Part shown: positions 8,001-16,753 of the stretch, one piece after another
Layout: the number at the start of each line of letters is the position of its first letter
Position numbering within the stretch: position 1 is the first letter of the stretch
NCBI RefSeq assembly: GCF_003014735.1
Contig: NZ_PYAX01000008.1
Span: forward strand, 186,001 to 250,000
Length of the DNA: 64,000 nt
Direction: 5' to 3'
Source: Saccharothrix carnea
Lineage (GTDB): Bacteria; Actinomycetota; Actinomycetes; Mycobacteriales; Pseudonocardiaceae
The notes under the pieces: model-generated
Seen by the model: only the letters and a program-made list of their open reading frames with translations
Database searches by the model: none
What the model was told of the DNA's origin: nothing
Made by a program: the position numbers and the translations under genes

Positions 8001-9472
8001 GCGCCACTCCTCCGCAACAGACCCAGCACCTCGTGGCGCAGGGGGAACACCACGGCCGCGTACGCCAGCGACGCCGCCGCGCCACCGACCAGCAGCCGCC
8101 ACAGGGCGCCGTCGACCAGCCACTGCGCGCCCGTCGCCACCAAGACCATGACCACACCGCCGACCACCGGCCGCGCGACCGCCGCACCGAGCGCGCGTGC
8201 CCGCAGCCCGTAAGGCCGGAACGCGATCAGATAAGCGGGCACGATCACCACCAGCACCACCACGCTCTGCGCCAGCGCCACGCCCCGGATGCCGTCCAGG
8301 TGCGCGCCCAGCGCGAGCAGCGGCACGAGCGCCACCAGCCACACCAGGTGGATGACCAGGATCGCGCGCGACCGCCCGGCGCTGGCCAGGTAGTCGTACC
8401 CGAGCTCCAACGCCACCCGCAGCGCGCCCAGCAGCACCAGCAGCGCCAGCGCCTGCGCGGCCGGTGCCCACCGGTCGCCGTAGACCGTGCGCACGAGCGG
8501 ATCCGCCAACGCCGCCAGCAGCACGCACGCCGGCACCGTCACCAGCGCGAGCAGCCGCAACGCACGGGCGAACGTCCGCGTGAACAACTCCGGATCATCC
8601 CTGACCTGCGAGAACGCCGCCAGTGAGACACTGCGGACCGGTTGCGAGAACGCGCCGACCGGCCAGTTCGCCAGGTTGAACGCGAGCAGGTAGAAGCCGA
8701 GCGGCACGGTCCCGAGCACGCTGCCCACGAGGATGTAGTCGACGTTGAGCACCCCGAACACCAGCAGGCTCGCGCCCGCCAGCGGCAGCCCGAACGCCAG
8801 CAGCCCGCGCGCCTCGCCCGCGTCGAACCCCGGCCGGTAGCGCCGCGGCGTGTAGGCGAACATCACCACGGCCGCGACCAGGTTCGTGGCGATCCGCGAC
8901 CACGCCAGGCTCCACGCGCCGAAGCCCATCAGCGCCAGCACCACCACCACAGCCGTGCCGACGACGAACGCCGACGTGTCCGCGACGAACTTGTGGTCCT
9001 GCCGGAACTCCCGTTGCAGCAACGCACCCGGCACCGCCGACGCGCCCGCGATCACCAGCGACAGCGACATCAGCTGGATCACGCCCGTCGCCTGCGGTGT
9101 GTCCATCGCCTGGGCGAACCACGGCGCGCCGAGCACGCACAGCAGCGCCAGCAGGGCACCGGACGCGATCGACAGCGTCGTCACCGTGGGCGCGAGATCC
9201 TCGACCGGCCGCTCGGTGCGCACCAGGGCGACGCTCACGCCCATCTCGCTGACGCTCATCACGATGTTGAGCACCACCAGCGCGACCGCGAACACGCCGA
9301 ACTGCTCGGGCGCGATCAGGCGGGCCAGCAGGACACCGACACCCACCTGGCTGAACCGCTGCACCAGGCTGTTGACCGCGCTCCACCGGATCGCCGAACC
9401 GACCTTGCGCCGCAGCTCCGGCCGCTCGGTCCCGGTCGGCTCCACCCCGGTGGGCTCTACCCCGGCGGTCAC
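7997..9472 (-). CDS. Polysaccharide/oligosaccharide flippase (Wzx-like, MOP superfamily)
   Basis: 491 aa with about 12-14 hydrophobic helices. The N-terminus (SAIRWSAVNSLVQRFSQVGVGVLLARLIAPEQFGVFAVALV) and the ALLQREFRQDHKFVA stretch are characteristic of Wzx/polysaccharide-synthase flippases that move undecaprenyl-linked oligosaccharide outward. GTG 9472 is chosen because it overlaps the stop of the upstream GT2 as GTGA, and the downstream gene is joined in the same way at 7997-8000. The three genes must be expressed together. Confidence 0.9.
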   Translation of the reverse strand: MTAGVEPTGVEPTGTERPELRRKVGSAIRWSAVNSLVQRFSQVGVGVLLARLIAPEQFGVFAVALVVLNIVMSVSEMGVSVALVRTERPVEDLAPTVTTLSIASGALLALLCVLGAPWFAQAMDTPQATGVIQLMSLSLVIAGASAVPGALLQREFRQDHKFVADTSAFVVGTAVVVVLALMGFGAWSLAWSRIATNLVAAVVMFAYTPRRYRPGFDAGEARGLLAFGLPLAGASLLVFGVLNVDYILVGSVLGTVPLGFYLLAFNLANWPVGAFSQPVRSVSLAAFSQVRDDPELFTRTFARALRLLALVTVPACVLLAALADPLVRTVYGDRWAPAAQALALLVLLGALRVALELGYDYLASAGRSRAILVIHLVWLVALVPLLALGAHLDGIRGVALAQSVVVLVVIVPAYLIAFRPYGLRARALGAAVARPVVGGVVMVLVATGAQWLVDGALWRLLVGGAAASLAYAAVVFPLRHEVLGLLRRSGA

Positions 9473-10518
9473 TGGCCGCGCCACTTCCAGACCTGCCTGC
9501 CCACCAGACCCGCGCCGCGCTTGGCCAGGTGGCTGCCCACGAACAGCTGCGTGCGGCTGCACACCTTCGGCCCGAACGCCCGCCGTCGCCGCAACGCCCG
9601 GTACTCGGGCAGTCGCCCGGCGTCCGGGAACACCCGCCGCGCGAACGCCTCCAGCTCGTCCACCGGGATCTCGGCCAGCTTGTCCCGGTCGTACGCGCGC
9701 ACCGCCCGCCACAACGCGTCCTTGGCGATCGACCGGTCGGCCAGCGACCGCAGCCGCGGCGGCAGGTCGGGGTGCTCGGCGAAGAACCGCTCGAACACCG
9801 CCTGCCGCTGCTCCAGGTCGGCGAACAGCGACGAGAACCGCGTGCGCATCATGCTCTGCTGGTGCACGCGGTAGTACGCGGCGGGCTTGCCGCGCACGTA
9901 CCCGATGTCCGACACGGCGGCGATGCGCAGCCACATCTCCAGGTCGCCCGCGTGCGGCAGGTCCGGCCGGTAGCCGCCGACCCGCTGCTGCACCGACGTG
10001 CGCACCACGGCCTCCGGCGACGACAGCACGTTCTGCCCCGTGCGGCAGCGCGCCTCGATCCAGTCCACACCGGACCAGACCGTGCGACCGGCCGGCGGCG
10101 TCACCACGGACGGCAAGTTGTCGTGATCGGTGTAATAAACAACACGTCCGTACACCATGCCGACGTTCGGGTGAGCCTCGAACACCTCGGCGGCACGGGC
10201 GAGAGCACCCGGCGCCAGCAGGTCGTCGGCGGACAGCAGGACGGTGTAGTCGGCCTTGGCCCACTCCAGCAGGCCCTCGTTGTACGTCGCGATGTGCCCC
10301 TGGTTGACCTCGTGCCTGCGGCCCTCGACCCGGGGGTCCCGCGTCAGCTCGGCCACCACCTCGGGCGTCTCGTCGCTCGACGTGTCGTCGATGATCAGCA
10401 CCCGCACGTCGACACCGGGTTGGTCGAGCACGCTGTTCACACAGGCCCGCAGGAACCGCGCGTAGTTGTAACAGGGGATGACGACGTCGACGGTCGGACG
10501 TGTCGGGGGATCGGTCAC
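9469..10518 (-). CDS. Glycosyltransferase family 2
   Basis: 349 aa, GTG start. The GT-A fold begins at residue 9 with VDVVIPCYNYARFLRACVNSVLDQ; DDTSSD and the metal-binding LSADDLLAPGAL follow near residues 45 and 95. It probably adds one sugar to the lipid-linked repeat unit exported by the flippase encoded next. Divergent from the rhamnosyltransferase gene across 81 bp. Confidence 0.9.
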   Translation of the reverse strand: MTDPPTRPTVDVVIPCYNYARFLRACVNSVLDQPGVDVRVLIIDDTSSDETPEVVAELTRDPRVEGRRHEVNQGHIATYNEGLLEWAKADYTVLLSADDLLAPGALARAAEVFEAHPNVGMVYGRVVYYTDHDNLPSVVTPPAGRTVWSGVDWIEARCRTGQNVLSSPEAVVRTSVQQRVGGYRPDLPHAGDLEMWLRIAAVSDIGYVRGKPAAYYRVHQQSMMRTRFSSLFADLEQRQAVFERFFAEHPDLPPRLRSLADRSIAKDALWRAVRAYDRDKLAEIPVDELEAFARRVFPDAGRLPEYRALRRRRAFGPKVCSRTQLFVGSHLAKRGAGLVGRQVWKWRGQ

Positions 10519-10599
10519 GCCTTACTCATCGTGTTCGACCGCGGATCGTTAACGGCGGCGGCCCGATCCCGATGTACGGGTCATACGGGAAGGGGTTCC

Positions 10600-11457
10600 A
10601 TGGACCACGTCGTGCTGACGCGTTTCAACCTGCCGTCCGTGGGCGCGGAAAGCGTCGTGCGGGCGCGGGAGGGGTGGTTGACCGAACGCGTCGGGCTGTT
10701 CGAGCGGTACTGCCTGCCCTCGGTGGCGGCGCAGACCTCGTCGGACTTCCGGTGGCTCATCTACTTCGACCCGGAGAGCCCCCAGTGGCTCAAGGACCGC
10801 ATCGAGGCGCACGGCGACGCCTACACGCCGGTGTTCCGCACCCAGGTCAGCCGCGACGAGCTGGTCGAGGACATCTCGAAGCTCTTCCCGGTCAAGGGCG
10901 ACGCGCTGATCACCACCAACCTGGACAACGACGACGGCCTCGCCGCCGATTTCGTGGCCCGGCTCCAGGCCGAGCGCCCCACCGGTCGCCGCACCGCCCT
11001 CTACCTGGCGAACGGCCTGGTCAAGAGCCCGACCGGGCTGTTCGCCCACCACGACCGCGACAACGCGTTCGCGTCGATGCGGGAGAGCTGGGACGCGCCG
11101 GTGACGTGCTGGGCCGGGCACAACCGGCTGCACCGGCACGCCGAGGTGGTGTCGCTCGGCGGCCCGCCCGGCTGGCTGCAGGTCGTGCACGGCGGGAACG
11201 TGAGCAATCGCACGCGCGGCAGGCTGGTCTCGCCCGCGGCGTACCGGCCGCTGTTCGGCGCCGCGCTGGACGACGTGCCGGAGCCGGCCGGCGGCGTGCT
11301 GGCCCGTGACCGGTTCGTCGGCCACCCGCTGCGCACGGCCCGTGACGGCGCCAGGTACCTGGCCAAGACCACGGCCCAGCGCCTGCTCGGACCGGGCGGC
11401 TTCGAGAAGGCGAAGCGGGTGCTGGCCGCCCGCGGGCGGGTCCGGACGTCGAAGTGA
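10600..11457 (+). CDS. Putative rhamnosyltransferase (Rhamno_transf, GT-A type)
   Basis: 285 aa, ATG start with GGGAAGGGG just upstream. MDHVVLTRFNLPSVGAESVVRAREGWLTERV, RWLIYFDPESPQWLK and ALITTNLDNDDGLAADFV are typical of the putative rhamnosyltransferase family; DNDD is the likely nucleotide-sugar/metal site. The stop overlaps the next gene's GTG (GTGA, 11454-11457), tying this enzyme to a secreted glycosidase-like lipoprotein. Confidence 0.82.
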   Translation: MDHVVLTRFNLPSVGAESVVRAREGWLTERVGLFERYCLPSVAAQTSSDFRWLIYFDPESPQWLKDRIEAHGDAYTPVFRTQVSRDELVEDISKLFPVKGDALITTNLDNDDGLAADFVARLQAERPTGRRTALYLANGLVKSPTGLFAHHDRDNAFASMRESWDAPVTCWAGHNRLHRHAEVVSLGGPPGWLQVVHGGNVSNRTRGRLVSPAAYRPLFGAALDDVPEPAGGVLARDRFVGHPLRTARDGARYLAKTTAQRLLGPGGFEKAKRVLAARGRVRTSK

Positions 11458-12689
11458 CCAGGACGGCGGCGCTCGCCGCCCTCGTCCTCGCGCTGACCGC
11501 GTGCACGGCCGAGGCGAAGCGAACGGACCCCGCACCCACCCCTCCCGGCCCGTCCGTCGACTACTACAAGAAGTGGGCCAACGGGCCGAACCCCACCGGC
11601 GACCCGACCGTGTTCCCGATCACCGTGTGGATGCAGGACCCCTCGGGCATCGAGCACGGCGAGAAGCTCGGCCGGGCCTTCCCGAAGATCGGCATCGACA
11701 CCGGCATCGGGCTGTGGGAGGACGAGTGGTGGTACCTCCGCCAGGAAGGCCTGCACGAGACCGACTGGCGCGTGTACGTCGACGGCACGCGCGTCGACGC
11801 GGTCCTGGCCGACACCGCGCACGCCCGCAACTACGTCGGCTACCTGATCGCCGACGAGCCGGACATGACCAAGGTCTACGGCGACGTCTTCCACCCGGAC
11901 ATGCAGCCGTCCGCGATCCTCAAGGCCGCCGACACCGTGCGCGCCAAGGACCCCACACGGCCGACCTACCTCAACTTCAGCCCGTGGATGGGCACCCCCA
12001 CCGGCGAGGTCGGCTACGGCTACATCGAGAAGTCCTACGAAGAGGACATGCGGACCTACTGCTCGGCCGCGGACATCGCCTCGGCCGACTACTACGGCTG
12101 GACCCACCCCGACCGCAACCACACGGTCGGCGCGTACAGCTACGGGCAGGTCATCGACACCATGCGCAAGTGGTGCGGGCCGGACAAGCCGCTGTACGGG
12201 TTCGTGGAGACCGGCCACCCGCACGACCGAGGTGAGACGATCACGCCCGACCAGCTGGAAGCAGCGGTCTGGAACACCATCCTGCACGGCGCCACCGGCA
12301 TCAACTACTTCGCGCACAGCTTCCACACCGACGGCACCGGCGAGTACTCCAGCATCCTGACCCGCCCCGACATCAAGGCCCGCGTCACCGCCGTCAACGC
12401 GCGCCTGAAGTCCCTCGCCCCGGTCCTCAACTCGCCCAACCTCCCCGGCGCGACCGCCACGAGCGACAACGGCATCCCGGTGTCGGTCCTGCACAAGCAA
12501 GGCTGGCTGCTGGCCCAAACGGACGGCACCAAGGACCACCCCCGCAGCCTCTCCGCCCGCGTCACGCTCACCGTCCCCGTCTCCTCGGGCACGGCCACCG
12601 TCGTCGACGAGAACAGGACCGTGCCGATCGTGGACGGCCGGATCGTGGACGACTTCGGCCCGTACCAAGTGCACGTGTACCGATTTTAA
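11454..12689 (+). CDS. Secreted lipoprotein with glycoside-hydrolase-like (TIM-barrel) domain
   Basis: 411 aa. A short signal peptide ends in a lipobox, LALTAC (Cys about residue 17), so it should be lipid-anchored. The body has features of GH42/GH-A-like barrels: GIGLWEDEWW, YLIADEPDM (possible acid/base Glu), YLNFSPWM, SADYYGWTHP and YGFVETGHP (possible nucleophile region), followed by a C-terminal beta domain. I could not assign a GH family or substrate. Coupled to the rhamnosyltransferase, so processing of the same glycan is a reasonable guess. Confidence 0.65.
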   Translation: MTRTAALAALVLALTACTAEAKRTDPAPTPPGPSVDYYKKWANGPNPTGDPTVFPITVWMQDPSGIEHGEKLGRAFPKIGIDTGIGLWEDEWWYLRQEGLHETDWRVYVDGTRVDAVLADTAHARNYVGYLIADEPDMTKVYGDVFHPDMQPSAILKAADTVRAKDPTRPTYLNFSPWMGTPTGEVGYGYIEKSYEEDMRTYCSAADIASADYYGWTHPDRNHTVGAYSYGQVIDTMRKWCGPDKPLYGFVETGHPHDRGETITPDQLEAAVWNTILHGATGINYFAHSFHTDGTGEYSSILTRPDIKARVTAVNARLKSLAPVLNSPNLPGATATSDNGIPVSVLHKQGWLLAQTDGTKDHPRSLSARVTLTVPVSSGTATVVDENRTVPIVDGRIVDDFGPYQVHVYRF

Positions 12690-12701
12690 CCTGCTAACGG
12701 C

Positions 12702-12730
12702 GCAGTGCTCCAGGTCGATTGGAGCACTGC
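12702..12730. terminator. Stem-loop terminator candidate (11-bp perfect stem)
   Basis: GCAGTGCTCCA (12702-12712) and TGGAGCACTGC (12720-12730) pair perfectly around a 7-nt loop, 12 bp after the lipoprotein stop. No T-tract follows. The hairpin covers the first in-frame GTG (12705) of the next gene, which supports the downstream GTG 12756 as that gene's start. Confidence 0.65.
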
Positions 12731-12755
12731 GGGACTCAACCCCTGGAGGCCGACA

Positions 12756-14075
12756 GTGCTGCTCAGACAGATCCGCAAGGCGCCGGCAGCGGGTGGCGCG
12801 CTCGCGTTGGGAGCGGCGTTGCTGCTCGCGCCGTCCGGAACGGCCGCCGCCCAAGACCCGGTGCGCGTGCTCGGCTACGTCGCCAACAACGGCGGCGGGG
12901 TGTCGGTGCTCGACACCGCCACGAACTCCGTCACCACCACCCTCATCGACTCCACCGGTGATTCGCCCTACGGCGTCGGCGTCGCCTTCGACGGCACCCG
13001 CGCATACGTGACCAACGTCCGTGACGACACGCTGACCGTCATCGACACACCGACCAACACCGTGGACGCGGCCGTACCGGTCGGCGACGGCCCCGCGGGC
13101 GTCGTCGTCTCACCGTCCGGCGGCCACGTGTACGTGTCCAACTACCTCGCGGGCACGGTGTCGGTGGTGGACGCGGCAACCCTGGCCACCACCGAAACCA
13201 TCCCGGTCGGCCCGAACGCCGATGGAATCGCGATCACCCCGGACGGCAAACGGCTCTACGTGGCACACGACGTCGTCGGCGCCGGCACCGTCTCCGTCGT
13301 GGACACGACCACCAACACGGAGATCGCCGACCTCCCGACCGGCAACACCCCGACCGCCGTGGCCGTGACGCCGGACGGCACGAAACTGGTCGTGGTCAAC
13401 AAGTTCTCGAACAACGTGGCCATCGTCGACACCACTTCCAACGCCATCACCGGCACGATCCCGGTGAGCTTCATCCCGCACGGCGTCGCCATCTCCCCGG
13501 ACGGCCAACGCGCCTACGTGACCAACAGCGAAGGCCACAGCCTCTCCGTCGTGGACCTCGACGCCCTGACGTCGATCGCCCAGATCGCCGTGGGCAGCAG
13601 GCCGATCAGCGTCGCCCTCACCCCTGACGGCCACCAGGCCTACGTGACCAACTTCAACAGCGGCACCCTGTCCATCGTGGACACCACCACCCTCACCGTC
13701 ACCAGCACCGTCCCGGTCGGCGTGAACCCGGTGGGCATCGCAATCCACGCCGTCCCCCCGGCCCCGACCGAACTCACCGCGGGTCATGCCCAACTACAAC
13801 TCCGCCTCCTCGGCTTCACCGCCCGAGGCCTGGACGCCACACTCACCGAGTCCCACACCGGCAAACCGGTAGCAGGCAAACGAATCACCTTCCGCACCAT
13901 CAAGGGACACCCCCTCTGCACCGCCACCACCAACGCCTACGGCAAAGCCCAATGTGACGCCAACATTCCCCTCCTCGTAGGCCTCTCCACCCTGCTCCAG
14001 GGCTACACCGCCAGCCACCCCGGCGACCTGACCCACGGTCGTTCAGTCGCCCACGGCCCGATCGGCCTCCTCTGA
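12756..14075 (+). CDS. Secreted YVTN-family beta-propeller protein with C-terminal Ig-like domain
   Basis: 439 aa from GTG 12756, preceded by GGAGG and opening with a signal peptide (LRQIRKAPAAGGALALGAALLLAPSGTAAA). About seven propeller blades follow, each of the form VSVVDTTTNTE... PTAVAVTPDGTKLVVVN, as in YncE/YVTN and lactonase-like propellers. Residues from about 345 form a Big-type Ig domain with two cysteines (HPLCTATTNAYGKAQCD). No catalytic residues can be assigned; such proteins are often surface or matrix components. Ends in the convergent gap with repeats A and B. Confidence 0.82.
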   Translation: MLLRQIRKAPAAGGALALGAALLLAPSGTAAAQDPVRVLGYVANNGGGVSVLDTATNSVTTTLIDSTGDSPYGVGVAFDGTRAYVTNVRDDTLTVIDTPTNTVDAAVPVGDGPAGVVVSPSGGHVYVSNYLAGTVSVVDAATLATTETIPVGPNADGIAITPDGKRLYVAHDVVGAGTVSVVDTTTNTEIADLPTGNTPTAVAVTPDGTKLVVVNKFSNNVAIVDTTSNAITGTIPVSFIPHGVAISPDGQRAYVTNSEGHSLSVVDLDALTSIAQIAVGSRPISVALTPDGHQAYVTNFNSGTLSIVDTTTLTVTSTVPVGVNPVGIAIHAVPPAPTELTAGHAQLQLRLLGFTARGLDATLTESHTGKPVAGKRITFRTIKGHPLCTATTNAYGKAQCDANIPLLVGLSTLLQGYTASHPGDLTHGRSVAHGPIGLL

Positions 14076-14123
14076 CCAACCACCGACCACGCCTCCCATC
14101 CCCTCTGGCACGCCCTTCACGCC

Positions 14124-14384
14124 AACTGGCTCGTCCTTCTTCCCTAGAAGGAGGGCTTCGTGTCATCCCGCCGACCTGGCGCAGCCTTACCGCACGTGTC
14201 AAGGGCGGCGCGTCCAGCTTTGCCTACAACTTCACTGGGACCGCGCGCCGCCCTTGACACGTGTGGTAACCCGGAGGGAGGTCGGTGGGATGACACGGAG
14301 TCCGGACCCACAACCCAACAGGACATCCAGGCGCAGTTGGGGTCATCCTGCTGATCTGCCCGTCCGGCGAGGACGCTTTTGATC
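14124..14384. repeat. Repeat A copy 2, lacking the left 44-bp arm
   Basis: It is collinear and almost identical with 1887-2149, including the right 44-bp terminal arm (14341-14384, identical to 2106-2149) and the inner inverted pair (ACCGCACGTGTCAAGGG at about 14190 with CCCTTGACACGTGTGGT at about 14250, one mismatch). The loop sequence (14212-14241) has diverged from copy 1. The outer left arm is absent, so this copy is truncated, or copy 1 has been extended. Confidence 0.85.
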
Positions 14385-14453
14385 TTTTGCTCTTGGGTTT
14401 TTGATCTTTGCGGGTTCTTGCACTCAGAGCCATCACTGCACCACTCGAGTCCC

Positions 14454-14589
14454 GGCCCGATTTGACATGGGGCCCCTTACGGGTACTCCAGGCAGGCCAA
14501 AGCCGGGCAGGCCTGGCGGATAAAGCGCCCGCCAAGCCTGCCCGGCTTCGACCAGCCTAAAGCACCCGAACCCCATGTAAAATCGGGCC
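14454..14589. repeat. Repeat B copy 1: 136-bp palindromic element
   Basis: The outer arms GGCCCGATTTGACATGGGG (14454-14472) and its complement at 14571-14589 differ at one position. Inside, AAGCCGGGCAGGC (14500-14512) pairs perfectly with 14536-14548 and TGGCGG with CCGCCA (14514-14534). A second copy in opposite orientation is at 53056-53190. It lies between convergent genes and could act as a bidirectional terminator. Confidence 0.85.
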
Positions 14590-14616
14590 TCCGAGGTTGG
14601 GCGGCGGGTCCGTTTT

Positions 14617-15855
14617 TCAGCTGTTAGTGGTGTTGGTGTTGGTGTTGGTGTTGGTGATGTTGAGTCGCCAGGCGATGGCGACCGCTATGACGAGTGAGCC
14701 GATGGCGGTGTAGACGGCGGTTCCGAAGGCGGCGAACTGGAGTAGCAGGCCGAACGCGACCGACGACACCAGTCGGGCGAGGGCCTGTCCCGTCTGCACC
14801 ACCGAGAGACCCGACGCCCGCAACGACTCCGGCACCAGTGCGCTGACCCGTGCCGAAAGCACGCCATCCGTTGCGGCGTAGAACAAGCCGTGCATGATCA
14901 GCGCTGCGGCGACCCCGACGTACCCCGTCCCTCCAACTAGGAGGAGCACGTACACCGCCAACAGCAGCACATGCCCACCGAGGAACACCGGCCACCGGCC
15001 GACCCGGTCCGCCAACCGTCCCACCGGCGCCGCCGCGACCAGGAACACCAGAGCCGTCCCCAACGGCAGCAACGGCAACAGGTGGATCGGCGCGTTCGTC
15101 GCCTTCTGCACCAAGATGAACACGAACGCGTCGGACAACGTCGCCAACCCCAGCACCGCCGCCCCGACCGTCAACCTCCGGTACCCGGCCTCCCGCAGCA
15201 ACGCCACCCCGGCCCGCGCAGACGGACGCGGCCCTGCCACCACCGACCGGCGGTCCTCCCGCACGAACGCCACCAGCACGATCAGTCCCACCACGGCGAA
15301 GCACGCGCTCACCACGAACACGGGCCCGGCCACCGTCCCCACCCAGTACATCAGCAGGAACGTCATCAACGGCCCGAGCAGGGCACCCACCGTGTCCATG
15401 CTCCGGTGCAGCCCGAAAGCCGCGCCCAACCGCTCCGGCGGCGTCGCCAACGAGATCAACGCGTCACGCGGCGCGGTCCGCAACCCCTTGCCCGCACGGT
15501 CCGCCGCCATCGCCGCCCCGATCCCGAACGCCGACGCGCCCACGACCGGGAAGATGAGCTTCGTCACCGCCGACAGCCCGTAACCGACTGCGGCGACGGC
15601 CTTGTGCCGGTGCGTGCGGTCCGAGACGTGGCCGCCGACGAGTCGAAGCACAGCAGTCGCACCCGTGTACAGCCCGTCCAGCAGCCCGAACTGCGCGTAG
15701 CCCATGTTGAGCGTGAACAGCAGGTAGACCGGCATGAACGCGGTGACCATCTCGGCCGACACGTCGGTCAGCAGGCTCACCGCACCCAGTGCGACCACCG
15801 TGCCCGGCACCTTGCCCTTGATCCGCTCGCCTGGCCGGACGGACGCTACGTACAT
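14617..15855 (-). CDS. MFS transporter
   Basis: 412 aa with twelve predicted helices. The loop GGHVSDRTHRHKAVAA after helix 2 matches the MFS motif (GxxxDRxxR/K), and AADRAGKGLRTAPRDALIS is the loop seen in MFS families resembling drug or sugar-phosphate exporters. Substrate unknown. The C-terminus ends in an odd Asn-Thr run encoded by four perfect GGTGTT hexamers (14629-14652 in plus orientation). Only 23 bp separate its ATG from the divergent WecG-like GTG, so the two promoters must overlap. Confidence 0.85.
   Translation of the reverse strand: MYVASVRPGERIKGKVPGTVVALGAVSLLTDVSAEMVTAFMPVYLLFTLNMGYAQFGLLDGLYTGATAVLRLVGGHVSDRTHRHKAVAAVGYGLSAVTKLIFPVVGASAFGIGAAMAADRAGKGLRTAPRDALISLATPPERLGAAFGLHRSMDTVGALLGPLMTFLLMYWVGTVAGPVFVVSACFAVVGLIVLVAFVREDRRSVVAGPRPSARAGVALLREAGYRRLTVGAAVLGLATLSDAFVFILVQKATNAPIHLLPLLPLGTALVFLVAAAPVGRLADRVGRWPVFLGGHVLLLAVYVLLLVGGTGYVGVAAALIMHGLFYAATDGVLSARVSALVPESLRASGLSVVQTGQALARLVSSVAFGLLLQFAAFGTAVYTAIGSLVIAVAIAWRLNITNTNTNTNTTNS
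14629..14652. repeat. Hexanucleotide microsatellite (GGTGTT x4) in MFS C-terminus
   Basis: Four perfect direct hexamers lie just before the MFS stop codon and encode alternating Asn-Thr. Expansion or contraction would keep the frame, so length variation between strains would be tolerated. Confidence 0.8.
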
Positions 15856-15878
15856 GCACCCGATATCGGTTACCGCAC

Positions 15879-16751
15879 GTGACCGTTACCGCCATCCGGA
15901 CCCGTCGTAACGGGGACCACCCCGAACCCGATGACGCGGGTATGCCGGACATACCGCAGCCCCGCGTCCGCGTGGGCGCCGTCGACGTGTGGTCCGTCCA
16001 CGAGTCCGGTGTCGCCGACCACGTCGCCGAAGCCTGGCGACGGGCCGAGGGCGGCGCGATCGTCACGGCCAACGTGGACATCGTGCGCGCCGCCACCCGC
16101 CGCCCCGAGCTGGCCGCGTTGATCGCCGAGTCCGAACTCGTCGTCGCGGACGGCATGCCGGTCGTGTGGGCGGGCAGGCTCGCGGGCGTTCCGCTGCCCG
16201 AACGCGTCACGGGCTCGTCGCTGGTGTTCACCCTCGCCGAGGCCGCCGCGCGCGCCGACCGCTCGATCTACCTGCTCGGCGGCGACCCCGGCGTGCCGGA
16301 GAAGGCCGCCGACGTGCTGCGCGCCCGCTACCCCGGCCTGCGCGTCGCGGGCACGGACTCGCCGCCGTTCGGGTTCGACGCCTCCGCCGACGCCACCGCC
16401 GAGACCGTGGCCAAGGTGGTGCAGGCCAAACCGGACCTGGTCCTGGTCGGTCTCGGCTTCCCCAAGCAGGAACGCCTGATCCGGCTCCTGCGCACGCAGC
16501 TGCCGCAAGCCTGGTTCCTCGGTTGCGGCGCGGGCATCCCGATGGCCGCGGGCGAGTTCCGCCGCGCCTCGGGCGTGGTGCAGAAGCTGGGCGCCGAGTG
16601 GCTGCACCGCCTCGCGCTCGAACCGCGCCGCCTGGCCAAGCGCTACCTGCGCGACGACCTGCCGTTCGCGTTCCTCTTGCTCGGGGGCGCGCTGCGCACC
16701 CGGTTCCGCCGCTCGACCGCCGACGGCGTCGGCACCCAGACCGGGGAGTAG
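15879..16751 (+). CDS. WecG/TagA/CpsF family glycosyltransferase (GT26)
   Basis: 290 aa, GTG start. After about 30 residues of leader come VGAVDVWSV, GAIVTANVDIVRAATRRPEL, VADGMPVVWAGRLAG, RVTGSSLVFTLAE, IYLLGGDPGVPEKAA, VGLGFPKQE and WFLGCGAGIPMAAGE; these are the ordered signatures of GT26, with T/N-x-D as catalytic region. Family members transfer ManNAc(A)-type sugars onto undecaprenyl-linked GlcNAc in wall polymer synthesis. Its stop is 3 bp before the next GTG, so it is probably cotranscribed with the GT2-GT4 fusion. Confidence 0.9.
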   Translation: MTVTAIRTRRNGDHPEPDDAGMPDIPQPRVRVGAVDVWSVHESGVADHVAEAWRRAEGGAIVTANVDIVRAATRRPELAALIAESELVVADGMPVVWAGRLAGVPLPERVTGSSLVFTLAEAAARADRSIYLLGGDPGVPEKAADVLRARYPGLRVAGTDSPPFGFDASADATAETVAKVVQAKPDLVLVGLGFPKQERLIRLLRTQLPQAWFLGCGAGIPMAAGEFRRASGVVQKLGAEWLHRLALEPRRLAKRYLRDDLPFAFLLLGGALRTRFRRSTADGVGTQTGE

Positions 16752-16753
16752 AA

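Larger units (their letters stand above)
14076..14616. other. 541-bp convergent intergenic region holding repeats A and B
   Basis: The gap lies between the stop of the propeller gene and the stop of the MFS gene. It holds repeat A copy 2 (14124-14384), an AT-rich stretch with two TTGATCTTT-like words (14385-14420) and repeat B copy 1 (14454-14589). No coding sequence is supported. Confidence 0.7.
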
